Origin: Candidatus Zixiibacteriota bacterium
Lineage (GTDB): Bacteria; Zixibacteria; MSB-5A5; GN15; FEB-12
Length of the DNA stretch: 14,314 nucleotides
NCBI GenBank assembly: GCA_030619345.1
Contig: JAUXBO010000021.1
Span: 1 to 14,314, forward strand
Direction of reading: 5' to 3'
The notes below the pieces were generated by a model that did no database searches, had not been told where the DNA came from, and saw only the letters and a list, made by a program, of their open reading frames with translations. The first letter of the stretch is position 1, and every line of letters starts with the position of its first letter. A program made the position numbers and the translations under genes. Positions 1 through 6,996 of this stretch are shown here, piece by piece.

Positions 1-2
1 AT

Positions 3-2231
3 GTAACGGTAGAAATAGACTCAAACGGTAATCCTCAGATGGCTGGAGATTATCAAATTGCAGCTGTTGGCTATGACTGGAAAAGGCGTTTGATAGCAGG
101 TCCCGACCTGTCAGAGATTTTTTCCATCTATTCTGACGCCGATCCAAAACTGGTGATTTCTCCTTCGTATGATCTTGTCTTGCAGGTAGGAGAGAGTGTA
201 CAATTCTCGGCTGAACTAATAGACGGTTCTGGCAATCCTCCCATCAGTGTCGAGGCAGACTACACGTTTGTGGCCGGGTCCGATGATATTGGTTTTCTTG
301 ACAATTCGGTCCTCTTTGCTCTTAGGCCCGGACAAGCGCGGGTACTGGCGACGTTCGACTCATTGACCGCCCTTTCCGGAGTCATTACAGTACTGCCGGG
401 TGGACCGAGCATAAACTATGTAAGCAATAGTCTAACTCCGACGAGTATTTTTGCCGGGACGGAAACATATTTCTATTTTAAAATCGAGTTACAACCGGAC
501 TACCCGGGTGATTTGCAATTTGAGTCTGGGGAATTCACAATTTCCGGCGTCGGTTTTTCCAGCACGGTCCAACTGTCTAACACCAGTGGGATAATAATTC
601 CCGGCATCAATCACTTTTCATCAGAAGCGTTGCTCGTACCGACCAGCCAATCGGGAAATGATCTTACTGTTTCGGCCTTGATTCTTTACACGCCTGCAGT
701 GGGAAGTCCGAATCAGAGTTTTATTACAGACTTTGATGGGCAAAAAATAAGTGTCGGTAATCAGCCGGATATAAAGATTTGTGAACTGAGTACGATTGCT
801 CCCAACCCTCCCTGGGTCAACACCAACCAGCATTTCCAGATGAGAAGCGTGCTGGTCAATCAATCACTCTTTCCAATCGACTCATTCAAATTCAGATTGG
901 TATCCAACGGCGGTTCGACCTTTAGCCCTGGTCTGGTCACGCTCTCCGTGGGGCCGGGAGACACGGCAGTGATTTTCTTCGATGTTACCGCTGCTGCAAT
1001 TCCGAGTGTCGGGGAGCAGTTCACTCTGGAGCCGGTGTTCCCTTCTTCGGCGACATATTCTGGACTTGACCGAATCGAAAACGTGATCATTCAGGAGCCG
1101 GTTTCACTCAGACTGACCTACGATCTGTTCGGAGTTAACAATGGAATAGTAGCCTTCAACAGTGAATTCTCAATGGCTGTTGAGTTGGAAGTGTCGGGTC
1201 AATCAACTCCAACGGATGCCCAATATACCGTATTTGCCAGTCCCGGTCTTATCGACGGCTACCCAATGTCGGGAGTGATCATTCCCGGCGAACATATCAT
1301 ATTTGATTTCACGGCTCCTGCTGTCGACACTACCGTGACGATTTCGTTTGAACTGACGGATCTGCCGGTCGACCTCAACACTGCTCAGCCAGCTATTCTG
1401 GATACGACAGAGTTCTCGTTTGATATCAGACCGCAGTCGATAGTCGGTGACCTTTTCGCCGTTTCCGGGCTGTCCGGAAACAATTTGATCACGCCCGGAA
1501 TGGTGAGAGACCTGATAGATGTCAAGTTCGTGAACCGGGCGGGCTCCGATGAATCGGCAATTTCTATTGACAGTATCACGGTTGAGTTTTTTGACCATTT
1601 GCTACAAGAGGTCAATGCGTCGAGTCTTATCGATTTGGACCAGACTAAATTCAAAAGTGATGATCTCGGCCTCACTTTATGTGTCGCTGTTGGCAACCGC
1701 CTGACCTGTGTTTTTAGCGACCTCAGTGTTGTACGTTCAGACTCGATTGAGATGATTTTCGCAATCCTAATGAAGAGTACATCATACGAGGAGATAGTTA
1801 TCCGCCTTGATTTATCGAAGGTCGGCGCTCATTATTCGTCAGGACCGCTGGCGGGGAGTCGCCCGACTATTGCGGTTGACAGCGAGTCGAGCCGTGATTA
1901 CCAGTTTGTTATTCGCGGAAAATCTTTACCCGAATCAGTAGTGATCGAGCGCAACCCGATTAATCCCAACAACGAGCCGCTTCGGTTTAGCTACATACTG
2001 GCCAGCGCCTCCGATATCGAATTCCGGATTTTCACATTAACCGGTGAAGAAGTTTACGCCCGAGATATATCGTCCGGGTCGACTGGCGCGGTCCCTAATC
2101 AGGAAAACATTATCGAATGGGACGGTCGTAATAACGGCGGACAAATGGTCCTCAACGGAGTTTATATCGCCTATATTCACATCGTGGCCACCGGTGAAAG
2201 CACTAGTATAAAAGTGGCGGTGCTCAAATGA
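3..2231 (+). CDS. Secreted multi-domain Ig-like protein with FlgD-like C-terminal domain (5' partial)
   Basis: The frame is open from the first bases of the window (codon GTA at 3), so the ATG at 39 is internal and the true start lies upstream. About 742 residues are visible. They are rich in beta-strand patterns, Thr/Ser/Gly/Asp and have very few Cys, as in extracellular Ig-like repeat proteins. A BIG2-like domain (SPSYDLVLQVGESVQFSAEL) lies near 155-395, and several CARDB/adhesin-like segments follow. The C-terminus (about 1941-2228) is a FlgD-type Ig domain: NPINPNNEPLRFSY, then FRIFTLTGEEVY, then IEWDGRNNGGQMVLNGVYI. In FCB bacteria such C-terminal domains are typical of secreted, surface-attached proteins and resemble type IX sorting domains. 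The next gene, a PorV-like barrel, overlaps it by 4 bases, which supports an envelope role. The ligand or exact function cannot be read from the sequence. No enzyme motif was seen. Confidence 0.85.
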   Translation, partial: VTVEIDSNGNPQMAGDYQIAAVGYDWKRRLIAGPDLSEIFSIYSDADPKLVISPSYDLVLQVGESVQFSAELIDGSGNPPISVEADYTFVAGSDDIGFLDNSVLFALRPGQARVLATFDSLTALSGVITVLPGGPSINYVSNSLTPTSIFAGTETYFYFKIELQPDYPGDLQFESGEFTISGVGFSSTVQLSNTSGIIIPGINHFSSEALLVPTSQSGNDLTVSALILYTPAVGSPNQSFITDFDGQKISVGNQPDIKICELSTIAPNPPWVNTNQHFQMRSVLVNQSLFPIDSFKFRLVSNGGSTFSPGLVTLSVGPGDTAVIFFDVTAAAIPSVGEQFTLEPVFPSSATYSGLDRIENVIIQEPVSLRLTYDLFGVNNGIVAFNSEFSMAVELEVSGQSTPTDAQYTVFASPGLIDGYPMSGVIIPGEHIIFDFTAPAVDTTVTISFELTDLPVDLNTAQPAILDTTEFSFDIRPQSIVGDLFAVSGLSGNNLITPGMVRDLIDVKFVNRAGSDESAISIDSITVEFFDHLLQEVNASSLIDLDQTKFKSDDLGLTLCVAVGNRLTCVFSDLSVVRSDSIEMIFAILMKSTSYEEIVIRLDLSKVGAHYSSGPLAGSRPTIAVDSESSRDYQFVIRGKSLPESVVIERNPINPNNEPLRFSYILASASDIEFRIFTLTGEEVYARDISSGSTGAVPNQENIIEWDGRNNGGQMVLNGVYIAYIHIVATGESTSIKVAVLK

Positions 2232-4063
2232 GGTATCGTTCGTTCACTCTTACGCTCGTAGGGTTGTTGCTGATTCTATCGACCCTGGCTTTTAGTGGTG
2301 ACGCCGGATTTGAGTCTCCATTTATGACCGGCGCAGGTGCTCGGGCGCTCGGCATGGGTGGGGGATTCACCTCTATTGCCAACGATGGATCGGCTATGTT
2401 CTACAATCCTTCCGGACTGGCTATGCTGCAATTCCATGAAGTTTCGTTCATGCATATGTCCCTGGCCGAGGGAACCAACTACAATTTTGCGTCGTGGGTT
2501 TTTCCCACCACTCGTGTGGGTGGTTTTGGCGTAGCAATGATGAGAGTTGGTACTGACGACATTATTCGGCGCAACAACTATGTTGACGAAGGCACCTTTG
2601 GGTATTCCAATTTTCAGATAATGGCCGGTTACGGAACAATGATCGCCAATGATCTTTCATTTGGACTAAATATAAAAGTAGTGAACCAGTCTCTCGATAC
2701 CTGGTCGGATTATGGGTTCGGACTTGATCTGGGTGCACGCATCCTTCTTCATGAAAAAATCTCCGCCGGTCTGATTCTACGCGACATAATTCCTCCCGAG
2801 CTGAAACTCAACCTGGCTAAAGAATCGGTGCCCGCCTCAATTGCCGCTGGTCTGGCTTTTCAGGATGTCCGCCTGTCAGAGATGGTGAATCTAACAACTT
2901 CGTTTGAAATCGAAAAAGTTGAAACTCGAACTGCCCGGGTGCATACCGGTGGTGAACTTGGCTACAATAATCGTTACTTCGTAAGAGCAGGTTATGATCG
3001 CGACAACATGGCCTTCGGGGCGGGCTATCGGCAAAACCGACTCCAATTTGATTATGCTTATAAAGTAATGGGATACATCGACGATAGCCATCGTCTCTCC
3101 GTATCATTCCTACTTGGTTCCTCGGTGGATGAACGTCGACGGTCAATTGAGCAGCAACAACAGATTGCCAGCGATGAGATACTGCAGAGTGAGAGAAACC
3201 GCCAATTTGACCTGTACAAAAATAAGGCTGATGAGTTCTATTATCGGTTCCGGCTTGATTCCGCCCGTACCTACTATGAGCGAGCGCTGGCCTTTGACGA
3301 AAACAACCGGGCTATCGTTGGAACGATTGCGGCCATTGATGAGGCGCTGCGTTATCAGGCTGAAGAACGGCAGAGGATTTCGCGGCACGAACTGGAGATG
3401 AGAACTGCGGTGGAGAGATATTATCAGCAGTCGCAGAAGTTCTACTTCAAGAAATTCTACCCGGCCGCGATAGATATGCTAAATCTTATTCTCGATATTG
3501 AGCCGATGCATCCTGGAGCAAATTCACTTCTAAGTGAGATTCAGACAGCAATCAAGAGCGAGATAGCCGTGAATACAAAGATAGCAGAACAAGCCGAGCA
3601 GGACAATGACGTCCTTCGGGCGCTTGAAGCATATACTCGCGTGCTGGAACTCGACCCGAGTAACCTTGAGATTTCAGAAGCCAAAAAGCGCCTGGGTGCA
3701 AGGATGGATTTGGTCCAACAGTTAAACTTGGGAATTGAGCTTTATAACAATGGCAAAATCAGCCAGGCCGGAAAGAGATTCCGAGCCGTGCTGGCCATCG
3801 ACCTGGATAATGCCGTGGCCTTTGAATACATGAAAAAGATTGCGTCTCAGAGTAAACAGGCACCCACCCTGGAAGTTTTGCAGAAGGACAAAGCTATTTG
3901 GCAGCACTATGTTGACGGACTTCGGTTTATGCGGGACAAAGAGTATCGCAACGCGATTGATGCCTGGAATGAAGTCCTGAAGGTGTATCCAACCAGCCTT
4001 GAAACGCTCAACAATCTTGAACAGGCAAGGCTCCGCCTGAAATCAGAAGAGGAATCCGATTAA
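2228..4063 (+). CDS. PorV/PorQ-family outer-membrane barrel fused to periplasmic TPR repeats
   Basis: The 611-residue product starts with a signal peptide (about residues 1-23, hydrophobic LTLVGLLLILSTLAFS). Residues 24-298 match the PorV/PorQ (UPF0164-like) barrel pattern: AGARALGMGGGFTSIANDGSAMFYNPSGLA near the N-terminus, alternating beta strands, and a last strand HRLSVSFLLG. PorV proteins are outer-membrane partners of type IX secretion; in other FCB lineages relatives act as general barrels. Residues about 300-611 form a separate helical part: a Gln/Glu/Arg-rich linker, then TPR-like repeats around 320-360, 395-430, 450-490, 495-530 and 555-600 (for example ALEAYTRVLELDPSNLEISE). Usual PorV proteins end at the barrel, so the TPR tail is an addition, presumably in the periplasm. 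The start ATG overlaps the TGA of the upstream gene (ATGA), which suggests translational coupling. Family call is firm; the secretion role is inference. Confidence 0.85.
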   Translation: MRYRSFTLTLVGLLLILSTLAFSGDAGFESPFMTGAGARALGMGGGFTSIANDGSAMFYNPSGLAMLQFHEVSFMHMSLAEGTNYNFASWVFPTTRVGGFGVAMMRVGTDDIIRRNNYVDEGTFGYSNFQIMAGYGTMIANDLSFGLNIKVVNQSLDTWSDYGFGLDLGARILLHEKISAGLILRDIIPPELKLNLAKESVPASIAAGLAFQDVRLSEMVNLTTSFEIEKVETRTARVHTGGELGYNNRYFVRAGYDRDNMAFGAGYRQNRLQFDYAYKVMGYIDDSHRLSVSFLLGSSVDERRRSIEQQQQIASDEILQSERNRQFDLYKNKADEFYYRFRLDSARTYYERALAFDENNRAIVGTIAAIDEALRYQAEERQRISRHELEMRTAVERYYQQSQKFYFKKFYPAAIDMLNLILDIEPMHPGANSLLSEIQTAIKSEIAVNTKIAEQAEQDNDVLRALEAYTRVLELDPSNLEISEAKKRLGARMDLVQQLNLGIELYNNGKISQAGKRFRAVLAIDLDNAVAFEYMKKIASQSKQAPTLEVLQKDKAIWQHYVDGLRFMRDKEYRNAIDAWNEVLKVYPTSLETLNNLEQARLRLKSEEESD

Positions 4064-4136
4064 GCTGGTTGGGCGAGTCTAACTTTCAAGTTCTGTTTTT
4101 TGTAGGCGATGCCAGCTTCACGGACTACCATAAACT

Positions 4137-6167
4137 ATGTTTCGCCGTCCCATTAAAGAGATAAACGCTGAATTTTCCGCGCAGGAAATACATCTTGATG
4201 ACATCCGACGTGTGGTCAGGGAGAGCTGTGTTGCGGCCGGGTTGCCGCGCAAAGAGATATCCTCCGTTCTACTGGCTATCGAAGAAGGGGCGACCAATAT
4301 AATTCGTCACGCCTATCTTTACAAGACGGGGGCTATTCGTGTTCGGATTGTGATATTCAGCAAGCAGATGGTCTTTTCTCTGATTGATTCCGGGCGTTCG
4401 TTTACACCTCCGGGCTCCGAGGGGATTGATTTCGAAAAGATGGTTGAGTCCGGTCGCAAAGGCGGGCTGGGATTCTATATGATCCGCAAGATAATGGATT
4501 CGGTGGAGTACATAACCGCCGCCGGGTTCAATGAATTGAGAATGATTAAACGTATTAAGCCGGACCGGACCGAGGGCCGACCGTTCTTGCGTCGTCTTAT
4601 GTCGTTACGGGTTAGTTTCTCTCTTTGGACATTTATGGTCGTTCTCGTATGTGTGGGCTTATCATATTGGTATGCGAATTTTCAAGCTTCTCGTCAGCTC
4701 CACCAGCATCTCGACGATACCGTGCTCTCGCTTGGAGAGACCATTGCTGAGCAGGCGGCGGGACTGCTTATCAACCGACGCTCGCACGTCGAGTTTGACC
4801 AGTTGATTGTCAGTAACATGAGAGCCAACCCGGAATTAGAGCTGGTAGTCCTCACCGACACTTCCGGGTTTATTATTGCGCATTCGGAAGATGTACGGAG
4901 TTTACGCAAGAAATATGAATTCCCTGATTTTGTAGATCAGACAGAGCTCAACATACCTCAGCCCTATCAACAGTCTGGTTTGGAATCCCGATACCTGATG
5001 CTACACATATCGGCGGGGGAGAGAATCCTGGGTAGTGTACACGCCGTGTACTCGGCCGAGAACCTCAAGTCTCAATTAGGCGAAGCCCGCAAGCAGATTG
5101 CTTATGTCACAATAATTCTGCTGCTCTTTGGCGTTCTGGCAATCTACTTATTGTCGAACTACTTCGTCAGACCCATTGCACAAATCACTGCGCGAGTCCG
5201 TCGCTTTACTTCCGGGGATCTGGAGACCGAGCTTCCGCTTGAGGGGGCCGAGGAATTTTTTGAAATCTCCAGGGCCTTTAACCAGATGATGACTCGCCTT
5301 AGCCGTGACAGAAAGAATATCATCGAACGTGAGAAACTGGCTAAAGAGATGGAAGTCGCATCCGAGATTCAAAAAACCCTTTTGCCAAGCAAGCTTCCGA
5401 ACTTACCGGGGATGGAAGTAGACGCTGTCTATCGTCCGGCATCGGTGGTGAGTGGGGATTTGTATGATATCTTCAAGGTTGGGGAGAGCCGCTATTGTCT
5501 GACGGTGGCCGATGTTTCCGGCAAAGGTGTGCCGGCTTCTCTGGTTATGTCTATGCTGCGAACTTTGATTCGCATTTATGCTATCGGCGAGGATTCCTCG
5601 CGACAGATTCTAAAAAAAGTGAACGATTATCTATCCGACAATATGCCCCCCGGAATGTTTATCACTATCATGCTCCTGTTGTATGACACGGAGAGTTCCA
5701 AGGCCAATTTCGTCTCCGCCGGTCATAATCCGATGCTTTTTTACAATGCTTCCCAAACAACTCTTCAGAAGATAAACCCACAGGGAATGCCGCTGGGTAT
5801 GCCGGACACTCTAAATGGTGATTTTGCCGATTCGCTGGAAGAAGTTGACCTTGAAATCGCTGACCAGGATCTTCTGTTCATGTTCACCGACGGACTCTCA
5901 GAGGCTGTTTCGCCCAATGGGAAACGCTATGGCCTCGACAAGCTGGCCGACTTTGTCGCTGCCGGACTTTCTCAACCGGGCCAGACAGACGTCAGCCAAC
6001 TGGCCAAATCGATCACTGAAGAGTTGGATGCTTATTCCGGGTATGCTCCTCCCAGCGATGATATCTCTTTTATCATCGCTCGAAAAATGAGTTCGGTTAC
6101 TCAAAGAAATCTTCGTGGCCAGACCGAAGTGGACAGCCAGCATATTAGGGACGCCGATAAACGATAG
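4137..6167 (+). CDS. Transmembrane partner-switch regulator: anti-sigma-type kinase + HAMP + PP2C (RsbU-like) phosphatase
   Basis: This 676-residue protein joins two opposing activities. Residues about 10-140 are an HATPase_c_2 fold of the RsbW/SpoIIAB serine-kinase type: N box EEGATNIIRHAY (E50, N54), G1 box D84-S-G86, and G2 box GGLGFYMIRK (109-118). A membrane helix follows at about 160-182, an extracytoplasmic sensor region at 183-320, a second helix at 321-341, then HAMP (about 341-393) and a short coiled coil. Residues about 425-650 are a SpoIIE/RsbU PP2C phosphatase with its metal-binding acids: SGDLYD (439-444), ADVSGKG (458-464), SAGHNP (527-532), FTDGLSEA (583-590) and SDDISF (640-645). 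Both ends look intact. The likely shared substrate is the STAS protein that follows 91 bases downstream. The start is the first ATG giving a complete kinase fold; no clear Shine-Dalgarno site precedes it. No sigma factor is nearby. Confidence 0.9.
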   Translation: MFRRPIKEINAEFSAQEIHLDDIRRVVRESCVAAGLPRKEISSVLLAIEEGATNIIRHAYLYKTGAIRVRIVIFSKQMVFSLIDSGRSFTPPGSEGIDFEKMVESGRKGGLGFYMIRKIMDSVEYITAAGFNELRMIKRIKPDRTEGRPFLRRLMSLRVSFSLWTFMVVLVCVGLSYWYANFQASRQLHQHLDDTVLSLGETIAEQAAGLLINRRSHVEFDQLIVSNMRANPELELVVLTDTSGFIIAHSEDVRSLRKKYEFPDFVDQTELNIPQPYQQSGLESRYLMLHISAGERILGSVHAVYSAENLKSQLGEARKQIAYVTIILLLFGVLAIYLLSNYFVRPIAQITARVRRFTSGDLETELPLEGAEEFFEISRAFNQMMTRLSRDRKNIIEREKLAKEMEVASEIQKTLLPSKLPNLPGMEVDAVYRPASVVSGDLYDIFKVGESRYCLTVADVSGKGVPASLVMSMLRTLIRIYAIGEDSSRQILKKVNDYLSDNMPPGMFITIMLLLYDTESSKANFVSAGHNPMLFYNASQTTLQKINPQGMPLGMPDTLNGDFADSLEEVDLEIADQDLLFMFTDGLSEAVSPNGKRYGLDKLADFVAAGLSQPGQTDVSQLAKSITEELDAYSGYAPPSDDISFIIARKMSSVTQRNLRGQTEVDSQHIRDADKR

Positions 6168-6258
6168 TTTTTTCTCGCCCTCACATTTTTGTTGCTCGTC
6201 TCCCGTATCAACTGTTTCTTGGCATGAAAACTTGCTGGTTTTAACGGTAAGGTATTTG

Positions 6259-6657
6259 ATGGACCATGGAATAAATATTTCGCTGTCCGAAAGAGAAGCG
6301 TCCGGCATCTCCAACGTCAGAGTTGATGGTGTGATCGATACGATCACGGCGAGTGAGCTTGAACAGGTAATTGACTCTCTGGTAAAAAGAGAGCGTTTCC
6401 GTATTGTGATTGATCGCGCCGGTGGTGATTATATCTCGTCTGCTGGCTGGGGGATATTCATCTCGAACATTAAGCTGGTTCGCCAAAATGGTGGTGATAT
6501 CAAGCTGGCTAATATGATCGAGAATGTCCGTGAGATATACGAGCTATTAGAGTTTGAAAACGTGCTCCGTGCCTATGATTCGCTCGATAGCGCCCACGTG
6601 GACTTTGGAGACAGCGGCAACAACATAAAAAAAAAGTCCCGGCCGAAGCAAAACTAA
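6259..6657 (+). CDS. STAS-domain anti-sigma-factor-antagonist-like protein (zero-frame product)
   Basis: The 132-residue zero-frame product is almost wholly a STAS domain, the fold of SpoIIAA/RsbV. The conserved loop reads YISSAGWG (residues 59-65 region), and Ser61 aligns with the serine phosphorylated in SpoIIAA and RsbV (D-S-S/T-G). The typical strand-helix pattern continues through GGDIKLANMIENVREIYELLEF. I chose the ATG at 6259 because AAGG at 6249-6252 lies 6 bases before it and the fold begins directly after. The same frame is open back to 6115, but that part overlaps the phosphatase gene and has no domain. The natural partners are the kinase and phosphatase domains of the gene just upstream. 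The frame ends abruptly in a Lys-rich stretch encoded by nine A residues (6627-6635), and coding potential continues in the -1 frame, so the functional protein may be longer. Confidence 0.85.
   Translation: MDHGINISLSEREASGISNVRVDGVIDTITASELEQVIDSLVKRERFRIVIDRAGGDYISSAGWGIFISNIKLVRQNGGDIKLANMIENVREIYELLEFENVLRAYDSLDSAHVDFGDSGNNIKKKSRPKQN
6627..6636 (+). other. A9-G slippery run, candidate frameshift or transcript-slippage site
   Basis: Nine consecutive A residues followed by G contain the heptamer A AAA AAG (6630-6636), the classic bacterial -1 slippery sequence known from dnaX. A -1 shift here, or one extra A in the transcript, links the STAS frame to the 97-codon frame ending at 6929. The stop of the zero frame is 19 bases further on. 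I see no strong hairpin immediately downstream; the best pairing is CCCGGC (6638-6643) with GCCGGG (6710-6715), with a 66-base loop. A GGAG upstream (6607-6610) is about 19 bases away, further than in dnaX. A simple one-base undercall of the homopolymer would give the same picture. Confidence 0.5.
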
Positions 6658-6929
6658 TCGTCAGTGAACAACTGGTCACTTCCGATGCGCTCAGGGAAAG
6701 CCTCAGCCAGCCGGGCGGAAACGATCTGGATGGAGAGATCGAGAATCGTATTCTGGCCCTCGTGCGGCGAGATCCGTTTAGCACTATTTCCGAGATTCGA
6801 GATGAAACAAATCGTCATTTGAGTGCGGGGCGCGTTGGTTGGTGGACGGTGTTCTCGGTTATGAAAAGAAAGAGACTGGTTAGACGCAGGTCCCGATTCA
6901 GATACGCACGCGGGTTTTACCAGACATAG
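6636..6929 (+). CDS. Winged-helix-like C-terminal extension of the STAS protein, reached by -1 frameshift
   Basis: In the -1 frame relative to the STAS gene, 97 codons run from the A-run to TAG at 6927-6929; the frame is open from 6591, after a TAG at 6588. Joined to STAS residues 1-126 it would give a 223-residue protein. The first ~30 residues look like a linker. The rest has the pattern of a winged helix: helix IENRILALVRRDP, helix TISEIRDETNRH, helix VGWWTVFSVMKRKRLV and a basic wing RRRSRFRYARG, suggesting nucleic-acid binding. There is no ATG, GTG or TTG near the start of the frame; the first ATG is close to the end of the domain, so independent translation of the whole domain is unlikely. 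The family is not recognised with certainty. It fills most of the otherwise empty stretch 6658-6996. Confidence 0.6.
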   Translation, partial: VPAEAKLIVSEQLVTSDALRESLSQPGGNDLDGEIENRILALVRRDPFSTISEIRDETNRHLSAGRVGWWTVFSVMKRKRLVRRRSRFRYARGFYQT

Positions 6930-6936
6930 ATTTTAT

Positions 6937-6964
6937 TTGACAGTATTTCTTTGAACCCTATATT
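6937..6964 (+). promoter_or_regulatory. Sigma70-type promoter for the diguanylate cyclase gene
   Basis: A perfect -35 box TTGACA (6937-6942) is followed after 16 bases by TATATT (6959-6964), a 5/6 match to the -10 consensus. Transcription would begin near 6971, about 26 bases before the ATG at 6997. It is the best promoter-like sequence in the window, and means the cyclase can be expressed apart from the partner-switch genes. Confidence 0.6.
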
Positions 6965-6976
6965 TCAATTAGGGTT
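6954..6976 (+). repeat. Inverted repeat over the -10 box, possible operator
   Basis: AACCCTA (6954-6960) and TAGGGTT (6970-6976) are perfect 7-base arms separated by 9 bases. The repeat covers the -10 box and the likely start of transcription, where a bound repressor would block initiation. No T-run follows, so it is not a terminator. Arms this short can arise by chance. Confidence 0.35.
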
Positions 6977-6996
6977 ACAGCAACTGGAAAGCGAAT

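Noticed and set aside
39..41. ATG at 39 as the true start of the first gene
   Set aside because: The frame is open upstream to the window edge, and the residues after 39 look like the middle of a beta-rich domain with no signal peptide.
4062..4118. AAGCTGG/CCAGCTT arms and AACTT-TC-AAGTT before a T6 run, as a terminator after the PorV-like gene
   Set aside because: The first pair has a 43-base loop and the second is a weak AT-rich stem with only a 2-base loop; neither is a convincing terminator.
6219..6236. Sigma54-like promoter TTGGCATG...TTGCT upstream of the STAS gene
   Set aside because: The GG and GC elements are separated by 11 bases; sigma54 promoters require 10. The match is otherwise tempting, but spacing is strict in this class.
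6115..6258. Upstream extension of the STAS frame to an ATG at 6115
   Set aside because: It overlaps the end of the phosphatase gene, encodes no recognisable part of the fold, and the ATG at 6259 has a suitable ribosome binding site.
5898..6347. Open frame of 149 codons on the minus strand
   Set aside because: Antisense to the PP2C C-terminus and STAS start; no domain or compositional sign of coding.
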